Below the pieces are notes generated by a model. It was not told where the DNA came from, ran no database searches, and saw only the letters and a list, made by a program, of their open reading frames with translations. From an uncultured Cytophagaceae bacterium (lineage in GTDB: Bacteria > Bacteroidota > Bacteroidia > Cytophagales > Spirosomataceae): DNA of 64,000 nucleotides. How positions within the stretch are numbered: position 1 is the stretch's first letter; each line of letters opens with the position of its first letter. A program made the translations under genes and the position numbers. The stretch spans positions 1 through 64,000 of the forward strand of contig CAIVPF010000063.1 of NCBI GenBank assembly GCA_903907745.1, read 5' to 3'. Shown here piece by piece: positions 8,877-17,484 of this stretch.

Positions 8877-10160
8877 ATGGCAGTTGATGTATTATTAGGC
8901 TTACAATGGGGCGATGAAGGCAAAGGGAAAATTGTGGATGTGTTAGCTCCTCGTTACCAAGTGGTGGCGCGTTTTCAAGGTGGACCGAATGCGGGCCATA
9001 CGCTTGAATTTGACGGTTTTAAGCATGTGTTGCATCAAATTCCTTCGGGGATTTTTCGCCAAGAGGTTCAAAATATCATTGGAAATGGAGTTGTGTTAGA
9101 TCCGATTATTTTCAAAAAAGAGATTGAGGGATTAGCGCATTTTAATTTGGATTTGCGGAAGAATTTAGAGATTTCAAAAAAGGCATCGATTATTTTGCCG
9201 ACGCACCGATTGCTCGATGCAGCTTATGAAAAAGCCAAAGGCGATGCGAAGATTGGGTCGACTTTAAAGGGAATTGGGCCAACGTATACGGATAAAATTT
9301 CGCGTCAAGGATTGCGCGTAGGGGACATGATTTCTCCATCTTTTCCTGAAAAATATCAGGCATTAGTGGATCGTCACAAGGCGATTTTGGATGTCTATAA
9401 ATTTGAATATGATTTAGCGGCGGCGGAAAAAGACTTTTTCGAGGCGGTGGAGTTTATGAAAGAATTTCATTTGGTAGATTCTGAGTATTCGGTGAACCAT
9501 GCGATCAATGCAGGAAAAACGATTTTGGCGGAGGGAGCGCAAGGTTCGCTTTTGGACGTTGATTTTGGTTCTTATCCTTTTGTGACTTCCTCGAATACGA
9601 TTACTGCCGGAGCTTGTACGGGTTTAGGTGTGGCGCCAAAGAACATTGGCGAGGTGTATGGAATTTTTAAGGCCTATGCGACTCGGGTGGGTTCAGGGCC
9701 ATTCCCGACGGAATTGGAAGATGAGGTAGGTGAGCGGATGCGTCAAGAGGGCCGTGAGTTTGGTTCGACGACTGGTCGGCCACGTCGCTGCGGATGGATA
9801 GATTTACCAGCTTTGAAATATGCGATGATGATTAATGGGGTGACTCAGTTGATCATGATGAAGGCGGATGTTTTGAATATTTTTGAAGAAATTTTAGTGT
9901 GTACGGCCTATGAAATGCCGGATGGAACGGTGACGGATCAAATCCCTTTTGAGATTACGGATATCAAAGTGAAACCGATTTATGAGACTTTGAAAGGCTG
10001 GCATTGTTCGTTGGAAGGCATGCGTCATTTTGAGGAATTGCCGGCTGAATTGTCGACATACATTCAGTTTTTGGAGAAGCATTTGAATTTGCCGATTAAC
10101 TTTATCTCAACGGGTCCGGATCGGGAGGCATGTGTGCTTCGGGGTTTGTTGGCCAACTAA
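8877..10160 (+). CDS. purA: Adenylosuccinate synthetase
   Basis: 427 residues, standard length. The GTP-binding loop GDEGKGK is at 12-18, and GGPNAGHT follows. AEGAQGSLLDVDFGSYPFVTSS and the arginine-rich TTGRPRRCGWIDL segment are family signatures. It joins IMP and aspartate using GTP to give adenylosuccinate, the first committed step to AMP. It is preceded by the Fur-family gene and followed 3 bases later by a hypothetical gene on the same strand. Confidence 0.97.
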   Translation: MAVDVLLGLQWGDEGKGKIVDVLAPRYQVVARFQGGPNAGHTLEFDGFKHVLHQIPSGIFRQEVQNIIGNGVVLDPIIFKKEIEGLAHFNLDLRKNLEISKKASIILPTHRLLDAAYEKAKGDAKIGSTLKGIGPTYTDKISRQGLRVGDMISPSFPEKYQALVDRHKAILDVYKFEYDLAAAEKDFFEAVEFMKEFHLVDSEYSVNHAINAGKTILAEGAQGSLLDVDFGSYPFVTSSNTITAGACTGLGVAPKNIGEVYGIFKAYATRVGSGPFPTELEDEVGERMRQEGREFGSTTGRPRRCGWIDLPALKYAMMINGVTQLIMMKADVLNIFEEILVCTAYEMPDGTVTDQIPFEITDIKVKPIYETLKGWHCSLEGMRHFEELPAELSTYIQFLEKHLNLPINFISTGPDREACVLRGLLAN

Positions 10161-10163
10161 TTT

Positions 10164-10802
10164 ATGCCAACCGAATCCATTCATTTAGCGGATTTATATA
10201 AACACGATGAGATTTATTGGGTCCCAGCGGATAGGCTTTCGGAGATTTCCTCGGACGTAGTTTCTGTGGTCGAATCTGCGGAGGCAAAGGGTGGAGCTGA
10301 AAAATCTACGGAGGTTTCTGATTTAGTTTCGACGCCAGCAAAAAATCAAGTAGTTTCAAGTGTCAGTTCAGAGTCTGTGAAAACAGGTCATGTAGCGGAT
10401 TCGTTTGAATCTTCCCCGACATTGGATGCGGAGGCGAATCAAAAGCCTGTGATTCCAGAGACGACCTGGTTGGTGGTCGGTGATTTATCGGATACGGAAC
10501 GTGCGCGTTTGCAAATGATTTTCTCGGCGCCACCGATGTTGCTAAGTGAGCAGGATTGGGCTGTTTATGTGCCCGGTGGCGATGAGGCCGCCTTGTCTGA
10601 ATTCATTGCGCAGGCGAAAAACAAGAAATTTATATTTCTAGGTCAACAACCTGCCACGTGGCAGTCGGAGTTTCCGATTACGGAAATTGTCCAACATACT
10701 GATAAATTAATCTATTTTTTCCCTCGTTTGTTGTCTACGCTGACCGATGCCGAAAAATCCTTAAAATTGGCTTTTTGGAACGCAATAAAGGAAATGAAAT
10801 AG
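10164..10802 (+). CDS. Hypothetical protein; C-terminal half has a weak HolD-like layout
   Basis: 212 residues starting 3 bases after purA, so almost certainly co-transcribed. The N-terminal 30 residues (LADLYKHDEIYWVPADRL) are followed by an 80-residue Ser/Ala/Glu-rich linker of low complexity. A compact alpha/beta domain then begins at ETTWLVVGDLSD and ends PRLLSTLTDAEKSLKLAFW. That ending has the same pattern as the tail of the DNA polymerase III psi subunit (a Pro-x-L segment, then a Trp-containing helix), but I see no firm sequence match. The call is hypothetical protein; a clamp-loader accessory role is only a suggestion. No signal peptide, so cytoplasmic. Confidence 0.7.
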   Translation: MPTESIHLADLYKHDEIYWVPADRLSEISSDVVSVVESAEAKGGAEKSTEVSDLVSTPAKNQVVSSVSSESVKTGHVADSFESSPTLDAEANQKPVIPETTWLVVGDLSDTERARLQMIFSAPPMLLSEQDWAVYVPGGDEAALSEFIAQAKNKKFIFLGQQPATWQSEFPITEIVQHTDKLIYFFPRLLSTLTDAEKSLKLAFWNAIKEMK

Positions 10803-10816
10803 CGTTTTTTCCGCGC

Positions 10817-10853
10817 TACCTTTGGCAAAGCTTTAAGCTTTGCCAAAGTTAAG
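10817..10853. repeat. Palindrome between convergent genes, TTTGGCAAAG type
   Basis: CTTTGGCAAAGCTT and AAGCTTTGCCAAAG form 14-base arms around one central base (10820-10848). The right arm reaches to within a base of the tsaD stop codon. The outer flank TACC resembles the 35-bp palindromes elsewhere in the window, but the GGCAA core of those elements is absent. It could act as a bidirectional terminator for the two converging genes, although no T-run follows on either strand. Confidence 0.75.
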
Positions 10854-11853
10854 CTAGAAACGAAAGTGAAGCCAAAGGACTCACATCCTGCCCACAAAAT
10901 TCCCCCGCTTCTGCTTTGAAATGAGCGGCCATCGCAATCATCCCAGCATTATCTGTACAATACGAAAAGGCAGGAATAAAGACCTCCCAACCTTGTTTCG
11001 CGCCTAATTCCTGAATCCTCGTCCGTAAACCCGAATTCGCGGAAACACCGCCCGCAATGGCGATTTGTTTACAGCTGGTTTGGACCATAGCCTTTTTGAC
11101 CTTGCGTAATAAAATTTCAACAAGCGTTTTTTGTACCGAAGCACAAATATCCGCCTTATTTTCCTCGATAAAATTCGGATTCATCGCCACCTGTTTTTGT
11201 AGAAAATACAAAATCGATGTCTTAATTCCAGAAAATGAAAAATTCAAACCCGGCATTTCACCCATCGGAAAAGGAAAGCGATCCGGGTTACCCTCTTTGG
11301 CTAATTTATCAATCAGCGGACCGCCAGGATAAGGCAATCCAATCAGCTTCGCCGTTTTATCAAAGGCCTCACCCACCGCATCATCCATCGTTTCCCCGAT
11401 GATTTCCATATCCAATGCACTTTTCACCCAGACCAATTGCGTATGCCCCCCACTCACCGTCAAACATAAAAAAGGAAACAGCGGCCGTGGCTCCTCGATG
11501 AAATGCGCCAAGACATGCGCCTGCATGTGATTAACGTCGATTAATGGTATTTTCAAACTAAGCGCCAGCGCTTTGGCAAAAGATGTTCCGATCATCAGCG
11601 CGCCCAACAAACCCGGCCCCCGCGTGAATGCAATGGCATTCAAGTCATTTTTGTTTATATTTGCTTTTTGCAGCGCTTCCTGAACCACAGGAATGATGGA
11701 TTTTTGATGAGCCCTGCTGGCTAATTCCGGAACGACACCGCCCCACTCCGTATGAATGAGCTGGGTCGAAATGACGTTCGAACGAAGTTCTCCGTCGACC
11801 ATTACGGCCGCCGAGGTTTCGTCACAAGAAGATTCAATGGCCAGTAGGATCAT
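10849..11853 (-). CDS. tsaD: tRNA N6-adenosine threonylcarbamoyltransferase
   Basis: 334 residues from ATG 11853, giving the canonical MILLAIESSCDETSAAV opening; an upstream in-frame start adds six unlikely residues. HMQAH at 109-113 supplies the two metal-binding histidines, and GGVSANSGLR near the C-terminus is the ASKHA adenosine loop. With TsaB and TsaE it transfers the threonylcarbamoyl group from TC-AMP to A37 of ANN-decoding tRNAs. Length is normal. It is divergent from tamB and convergent with the purA operon, with a palindrome at its 3' end. Confidence 0.97.
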   Translation of the reverse strand: MILLAIESSCDETSAAVMVDGELRSNVISTQLIHTEWGGVVPELASRAHQKSIIPVVQEALQKANINKNDLNAIAFTRGPGLLGALMIGTSFAKALALSLKIPLIDVNHMQAHVLAHFIEEPRPLFPFLCLTVSGGHTQLVWVKSALDMEIIGETMDDAVGEAFDKTAKLIGLPYPGGPLIDKLAKEGNPDRFPFPMGEMPGLNFSFSGIKTSILYFLQKQVAMNPNFIEENKADICASVQKTLVEILLRKVKKAMVQTSCKQIAIAGGVSANSGLRTRIQELGAKQGWEVFIPAFSYCTDNAGMIAMAAHFKAEAGEFCGQDVSPLASLSFLA

Positions 11854-11868
11854 GTCAAAAATTATTCG

Positions 11869-11876
11869 CAAAAATA
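11869..11876 (-). promoter_or_regulatory. -7 promoter box for tsaD
   Basis: Minus-strand TATTTTTG matches TAnnTTTG and lies 15 bases upstream of the tsaD ATG, implying a very short leader. No TTG was found at the ideal -33 distance. Confidence 0.4.
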
Positions 11877-11885
11877 AGGCAAATT

Positions 11886-11905
11886 AAACCGATTTCGGTT
11901 TTTTT
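11886..11905 (+). promoter_or_regulatory. Stem-loop with T-run in the tamB leader
   Basis: AAACCGA / TCGGTTT with a 2-base loop, then a run of seven T (11899-11905), 15 bases before the tamB ATG. It looks like a small intrinsic terminator but lies in a divergent intergenic region, so it could attenuate tamB or be fortuitous. Confidence 0.3.
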
Positions 11906-11919
11906 CTTAAAAAGAAAAA

Positions 11920-14900
11920 ATGGTAAAATACCTAAAAATCTTCGCCAAATCGATCCTGTATGGATTAGTGGGGATATTTTTGCTGATTTTTACCTTCATT
12001 TTACTCCTGCGCGCCCCGAGTAATCAGACCCTTCTCGCCCAATATTTTTCACCCAAAATCGAAAAAGCCATCGGGTATCCTTTGACCCTCAAAGGAATCC
12101 AAATCAAGTTTTTCGACGAAGTCAGCTTCTGGGGACTCCGCGTGAAAGACCCCTGGGGCAAAGACATGATCTACATCGAAAGGCTGGATATCAATTTCAA
12201 CCTCAGCGATTTATTCCTACAAGGCGCCAAGCCCACCATGGAATACGCCCGTTTGCTACATCCTCGCGTCCATTTGATTCTCGAGAAAAAATCGGGAAAG
12301 ATTAACATGAATGAATTTATCGATCGACTCGTTCGTTGGCTCAGTTCTAAAAACCCATCTAAATCAAACGAATCATCTCTATTTAAAATCCAAGGTGCCG
12401 AAGTCGTAGACGGCATATTTTTATTGGACGATGAACAAGAAAAAAACCTTTCTTCCTCCACGCATTTCGACATTTCCCACTTTTCATTTATAAAAATTAA
12501 CGCCAAAGTCAACGATTTTTATGTCAAAGGCGACACCATCGGACTTCAAACCATCGGCCTCCAAACCATCGATCCAGCCAGCGGATTTCAGGTGAAAAAA
12601 TTGGATACGCATTTCATGATTTGTGATAAACAAATGCGTTTTGACCAATTGGACCTACGCTTCAACGACTCCTTTTTAAAAGATCAAGTCGTCATGAATT
12701 ATCGAAATTTGGATGATTTAACCCAATGGATTCCCAAGGTGCGCATGGTCGCGAACCTGAAAAAAAGCCAAGTGAAAGGCGAAGACGTCAGCCGCTTCAT
12801 CGAAGCCATGTCCCCCTACAAAGGAATGTATCGCCTAAACGGAAATTTGGATGGGACAGTGACCAATTTAAGCTTGAAGAATTTCGAAATAGCTTTTGGC
12901 CAAAATTCCGTCTTGCGAGGCAATTTCACCTTCAAAGGCCTTCCGAATATCGATCAAACACAAATGGATTTTGACATGAAAAAATCCTTGTTTGTCCCAA
13001 AAGACCTTGCCGTTTTCATTAGCCCCTCTGCCGTTAGCAAAATGGAAATGTTAGGTCCTGTGGCCTTTGATGGTAATTTTCATGGAACGAATCAGCGCTT
13101 TAAAACGATGGGTAAATTAAATACCGGTCTTGGCTATATGGAAGGGGATGTGCAAATGGACCTCAAAGATTCCATGGCGCTTTCAGCGTATCAAGGAGAG
13201 GTTAAATTGCGAAAATTCCAATTAGGTAAACTCCTCGATTTGCAAGATTATTTAGGCAATATCGATTTAGAAGGCAAAATTAAAGGCCACGGATTCTCAA
13301 AAAAATCAGCCCAGGTCGACTTTGATGGCAGGGTCTCCGAAATTCATTTTAATTCCTATGACTACAAGCGAGTTGTTTTCAAGGGCAACTTCCAAAGACA
13401 AATGTTTAAAGGGGCCGTCTCCGTCTTGGACTCCAATTTAATCGCCTCCATGGAAGGCGAAATTAACTTACAACCCGAAAAAGCTAGTTACCTTTTGGAA
13501 GGTAAAATCGAACATGCGCATCTTGGAAAACTCCACATGATGAAAGAAGATATTCAGGTTAGAACAGGTTTTGAATTAGACCTCCGCTTTACGACTTTGG
13601 ATGATCTTTTGGGTAGAGCCATTTTTACCGACTTGAATATAAAAAAACCGGGCATGGAAGATTTACCGATCGGTTTGCTCTCTTTTTCTTCCAATAAAAA
13701 CTTCAATGGTGATCGCCATTATCAAGTAAATTCTGATCTCATTTCCATCGATGTAAAAGGCAATTTCGTGCCCATGCGCATGCAGAACGACCTTAAACAA
13801 GTTTGGAACGAATATGCTTTGTTTTTCCAAAAACCTGAAAACGAACGCCAGAAATATTATGCCGCTCGAAGCTATGACACCGAGCGAAAATATCAAGCCG
13901 ATTTCACCATCATCTGCCATCAAGCAGCCCCTATTTTAAGTCGTTTTTACCCATCTGTGGGCCTAGGGAAAAATACCGTTTTTTCAGGAAATATCACGAA
14001 AGGAAGAACCTTTGCCTTGAGTTTGGAGTCCTATCCAGACACCCTGATTTTAGGGGGTTACCAATTTTATCAGTCCGTTTTCTCCTTGCAAAGCTCCAAG
14101 TTTTTAGGTGGGCCCGAAGTGTCGTCAAGCCTCGTTTTTCAGTCGAGACGCCAACAATTAAATTTCCTCAGCCCAACCGAAAATTTCAAATTAAACGCAC
14201 TTTGGGATCAAGATAAGATCAATTTTGGCTTAGACTTTAAACAACAAGGGGAAGATAATTTAGCCCATTTTGGGGGTAATTGGAAATTCGAAAAAGATGG
14301 ATTATCCCTTCGATTTAAGGATTCCTACATGAAGATTTTGGGGCAGGATTGGGCGATAGACCCGGAAAATAAAATTACGATTAAAGGCCCCGAATGGAAG
14401 GCGGAACAGGTGTTAATCTCCAATAAAAAACAATCCATTTCGCTCCAAGGAAGCCTGTCCATGGACTCCACGGAAACCTTGAAATTGCGGGCGAACAAGT
14501 TCCAATTAGCCACCCTCGGTCCCCTTTTCGCCATCAAAGCCTTTGGTGAATTAAACGCCGAAGTGAGTATTCAGAACTGGTATCAAAATACCCGTTTGGA
14601 TACATGGCTAATCATCGACTCGTTACGCCTAAATAAATTTTACATGGGTAATTTCCAGGGTGTGGGGACCTATTTGGCACAATCCCAATTGATGGATTTG
14701 AACTATCATCTAAATCGATATGGGGAATCTGTGATGTCCATCAGCGGCGCCTATAAACCTTACGAGGAAAGTAATAAGCTGAATATCAAAGCGGAATTAA
14801 ATAAAACAAATCTCGGAATTCTCGAACCTTTCACGGAAGGTGTCTTTTCCGGTTTATCAGGCGATGCCTCCGGGGAATTGCGGATCAGTGGGTCTTTGGA

Positions 14901-16389
14901 CGATCCGAATCTGCAAGGGCGTATTGTGGTTCAAAAAGCTAAGGTCAATTTTGACTATCTTAATACAGCGATCAATGTGACTGATACGGTGGTATTTAAG
15001 GGCCGACAAATCATCGGAAAAAATTGGACTCTAAAAGACAATGATGGCAACGTGGCTAAATTAAATGGAAAGGTGAATTTTCCGAAAGGAAAGCCATTTG
15101 AGATGTCTTTGTCGGCCGATCTTAATCGCTATAAAATCCTAAATACGCAACGGAGTCCTTCATCTTTTTATTTCGGGACGGGGATAGCTAGTGGCCTGTT
15201 TCAATTAGATGGAACCTTACAGGATTTGCGGATTTCAGGCAACTTAAAAAGCGAACGCGGGACTAAATTGTATATTCCTTTAGACCGGGAATTTGCCTCC
15301 TCGGATGAACAAGATTATGAGTTTTTAAGTGAAAGTTTAAAGGCAGTTTCAGAGGAAAAATTAGCCAAAAAACCCGCATCGAGCGACTTGCCTATCATCC
15401 TTGACCTCAACTTAAATTTCACGCCGGATGCCTATGGCGAGGTACAATTTGATAGTAAAAAAGGGGATATTATGCGTGTTTATGGTTCTGGAGGGATTAA
15501 AATGAGCCTGGATAAAAAGGGTGATTTTAAGATGAATGGCGATTATGCCATTGACCAAGGGGATTATACGTTCACCCTTCAGAACTTGATTAATAAGAAA
15601 TTTGCGATTCAACGAGGTTCGAAAATCTCCTGGAAAGGCGATCCTTTAGACGCGAATGTCGATATCAAAGCGGTATACACCCAATACGCGTCTTTATTCC
15701 CAATTTTATTGGATACGACCAATAAGGGGAATTTGCCTGAATTCAAACGCCGCTACCCAGTTGACGTCACCATTAACCTACAAAATCGCCTGCTTTCGCC
15801 GAATGTGTCCTTTGACATCGGTATCCGAGATTATCCCAAAGACATGACCCTAAACGGCGCAGTGACGGCCTTCACGAATCGGATTAAGACGGATGAGCAG
15901 GAGCTGACCCGACAAGTAAGTAACGTCTTACTATTCGGACAGCTCGTTTCTCCATTCGGGGGAAGTGGTATCGCTTTGGGAAATTTGGTGGGAAATTTTA
16001 CGGAGATGCTATCGAATCAATTGAGCAATTTGGCTTCGCAGATCAACAAAGATTTGAATATCGACGTGTATTTAGGTGGTGGGACCTTGAACCAAGATAT
16101 CTTAACGAATTTGCAATTGCGGGCTTCTTACAATGTAAATAATCGGTTACGTATTTCTCGCAGTGGAGGATTTACCGATGCACGAAATCAGACGAGCCCA
16201 CAGATTTTGTTGGGCGACTGGGCACTGGAATGGTTTGTGAAAAAAGATGGAAGTTTACGTGCGAAGACCTATAACCGGAACGTACAAACGACACTTTTAG
16301 GCTCCTTAAATTCTTACCAAATCAATCAGACGTTTGGGGCGAGCCTTGTGTTCAATAAGAGCTTTAATTCCTTCTGGGGAAGCAAATAA
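11920..16389 (+). CDS. tamB: TamB-like translocation/assembly protein (AsmA-like family)
   Basis: 1489 residues. One N-terminal membrane anchor (about 8-30, ILYGLVGIFLLIFTFILLL) is followed by a very long beta-rich periplasmic region with recurring hydrophobic/glycine strands. The conserved TamB C-terminal domain is at about 1150-1489 and includes DLPIILDLNLNF, MTLNGAVTAFTNRI and QLRASYNVNNRLRISRSGG. Proteins of this type form a hydrophobic groove bridging inner and outer membrane and are linked to phospholipid transport and outer-membrane protein assembly. The first kilobase or so uses many C-ending codons, unlike the G-ending style of rel/spoT and secDF. A stem with a T-run (11886-11905) lies just before the start. 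A terminator follows at 16394. Confidence 0.93.
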   Translation: MVKYLKIFAKSILYGLVGIFLLIFTFILLLRAPSNQTLLAQYFSPKIEKAIGYPLTLKGIQIKFFDEVSFWGLRVKDPWGKDMIYIERLDINFNLSDLFLQGAKPTMEYARLLHPRVHLILEKKSGKINMNEFIDRLVRWLSSKNPSKSNESSLFKIQGAEVVDGIFLLDDEQEKNLSSSTHFDISHFSFIKINAKVNDFYVKGDTIGLQTIGLQTIDPASGFQVKKLDTHFMICDKQMRFDQLDLRFNDSFLKDQVVMNYRNLDDLTQWIPKVRMVANLKKSQVKGEDVSRFIEAMSPYKGMYRLNGNLDGTVTNLSLKNFEIAFGQNSVLRGNFTFKGLPNIDQTQMDFDMKKSLFVPKDLAVFISPSAVSKMEMLGPVAFDGNFHGTNQRFKTMGKLNTGLGYMEGDVQMDLKDSMALSAYQGEVKLRKFQLGKLLDLQDYLGNIDLEGKIKGHGFSKKSAQVDFDGRVSEIHFNSYDYKRVVFKGNFQRQMFKGAVSVLDSNLIASMEGEINLQPEKASYLLEGKIEHAHLGKLHMMKEDIQVRTGFELDLRFTTLDDLLGRAIFTDLNIKKPGMEDLPIGLLSFSSNKNFNGDRHYQVNSDLISIDVKGNFVPMRMQNDLKQVWNEYALFFQKPENERQKYYAARSYDTERKYQADFTIICHQAAPILSRFYPSVGLGKNTVFSGNITKGRTFALSLESYPDTLILGGYQFYQSVFSLQSSKFLGGPEVSSSLVFQSRRQQLNFLSPTENFKLNALWDQDKINFGLDFKQQGEDNLAHFGGNWKFEKDGLSLRFKDSYMKILGQDWAIDPENKITIKGPEWKAEQVLISNKKQSISLQGSLSMDSTETLKLRANKFQLATLGPLFAIKAFGELNAEVSIQNWYQNTRLDTWLIIDSLRLNKFYMGNFQGVGTYLAQSQLMDLNYHLNRYGESVMSISGAYKPYEESNKLNIKAELNKTNLGILEPFTEGVFSGLSGDASGELRISGSLDDPNLQGRIVVQKAKVNFDYLNTAINVTDTVVFKGRQIIGKNWTLKDNDGNVAKLNGKVNFPKGKPFEMSLSADLNRYKILNTQRSPSSFYFGTGIASGLFQLDGTLQDLRISGNLKSERGTKLYIPLDREFASSDEQDYEFLSESLKAVSEEKLAKKPASSDLPIILDLNLNFTPDAYGEVQFDSKKGDIMRVYGSGGIKMSLDKKGDFKMNGDYAIDQGDYTFTLQNLINKKFAIQRGSKISWKGDPLDANVDIKAVYTQYASLFPILLDTTNKGNLPEFKRRYPVDVTINLQNRLLSPNVSFDIGIRDYPKDMTLNGAVTAFTNRIKTDEQELTRQVSNVLLFGQLVSPFGGSGIALGNLVGNFTEMLSNQLSNLASQINKDLNIDVYLGGGTLNQDILTNLQLRASYNVNNRLRISRSGGFTDARNQTSPQILLGDWALEWFVKKDGSLRAKTYNRNVQTTLLGSLNSYQINQTFGASLVFNKSFNSFWGSK

Positions 16390-16393
16390 AAAA

Positions 16394-16418
16394 AGCCGCT
16401 GGTGGGCGGCTCTCTTTA
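16394..16418 (+). terminator. Rho-independent terminator after tamB
   Basis: AGCCGC (16394-16399) pairs with GCGGCT (16406-16411) around TGGTGG. The stem is preceded by an A-run and followed by TCTCTTTATT, five bases after the tamB stop. The A-run on the other side could let it serve the converging gene as well. Confidence 0.7.
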
Positions 16419-16434
16419 TTCAGATTAAATCCGA

Positions 16435-17376
16435 TTACTTTACTTCGAAACCTCCTGTTCCGATCGCATAGCCTTCTGAATACAATTCAATTGTATATTT
16501 TCCTGGCTTATAAGCCACTCCTCCGCGCATATACAAAAAGCTAACTTCTTGGTTGTTATTTGAATATGTCACAGTTTGCTTCGCTGTAAAAGGAATTTCT
16601 TTTCCGCCTTGGGTGATTTTTCCAGATCCATTCGCATCGTCAGCTAAGGTTGCACCTTCCGCATCTAATACGCGTACGTAAACGATTTTATTCTCTAATT
16701 TCGTGATTGGGTTGGTGGCTAATGTAAATACGATCTTTAATTTATCGATACGCTTTCCATTTAAGCGAGCAGCATCGTTTTCTTTGCCTTTGGCATTAAC
16801 TGCTAGGACACGAATGTTTTGTGCTTTTAAAGCGGAAGCAATGCTTACTTTACGAGCTAATTCTTTGTTTTGAGCAGCTACATCCGAAAGCGTATCCGCC
16901 AAGTTTTTATTTTGAGTCTTTAGGCCCGTATTTTCCGTGTTCAGCGTTTGATTCTGTGTGGATAATACTTGGTTATTTTCTGTCAAAACACCATTTTGCT
17001 TTTTCAATTCAGCGATATCGGCATCTTTTTGAACCAAGAATCCGTCGTATTCCTTGATTTTTGCCTCATACGATTCGATGGTCGCATGGTTTGATTTTTT
17101 CAAAGAAGCCTTGTCTTGCTCTAATTGCACTTTTAATGCTTCTAAATCAGCCACCTGGCCACCTAAAGCTTTGATTTCGGCGATTTTGTTGTCCAATTGC
17201 GTGGAGATAGAATCTAATTTAGTGCGGGTATTGGATAATTCAGTTGCTTTTTGTTCAATCGAAACGGCTTGTTCTTTATTTAATTGGGTTGATCTAAAAT
17301 ACAAGACGCCTAAAACGGCTGATAAAACAGCTAGGACAATCAGGGCTACTTTGGAGGTGTTGTTATTGGATTCCAT
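16435..17376 (-). CDS. Membrane-anchored coiled-coil protein of unknown function
   Basis: 313 residues. A short cytoplasmic tail precedes one membrane helix (about 10-26, ALIVLAVLSAVLGVLYF). A long heptad-rich coiled coil follows at about 30-185, with many LKTQNK / LTENNQ-type repeats. A compact beta domain comes at about 195-313 with KIVFTLATNP, NKIVYVRVLDAEG and PGKYTIELYSEGY. The topology suggests a periplasmic beta domain held off the inner membrane by a rod. I do not recognise a named family. It converges on tamB, with the terminator at 16394 between them. Confidence 0.8.
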   Translation of the reverse strand: MESNNNTSKVALIVLAVLSAVLGVLYFRSTQLNKEQAVSIEQKATELSNTRTKLDSISTQLDNKIAEIKALGGQVADLEALKVQLEQDKASLKKSNHATIESYEAKIKEYDGFLVQKDADIAELKKQNGVLTENNQVLSTQNQTLNTENTGLKTQNKNLADTLSDVAAQNKELARKVSIASALKAQNIRVLAVNAKGKENDAARLNGKRIDKLKIVFTLATNPITKLENKIVYVRVLDAEGATLADDANGSGKITQGGKEIPFTAKQTVTYSNNNQEVSFLYMRGGVAYKPGKYTIELYSEGYAIGTGGFEVK

Positions 17377-17408
17377 TATTGATTATTTAGGGTTTAATTA
17401 TTTAGCGC

Positions 17409-17416
17409 CAAAAATA
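17409..17416 (-). promoter_or_regulatory. -7 promoter box for the coiled-coil protein gene
   Basis: Minus-strand TATTTTTG matches the Bacteroidota consensus, 32 bases before the ATG at 17376. No -33 TTG at the ideal spacing was seen. Confidence 0.4.
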
Positions 17417-17484
17417 CAATAAATAAATTGAAATAGCCCTTTTAAAGCACATTTTGGTTAATTTGCGAGACAAAACGAATCATT

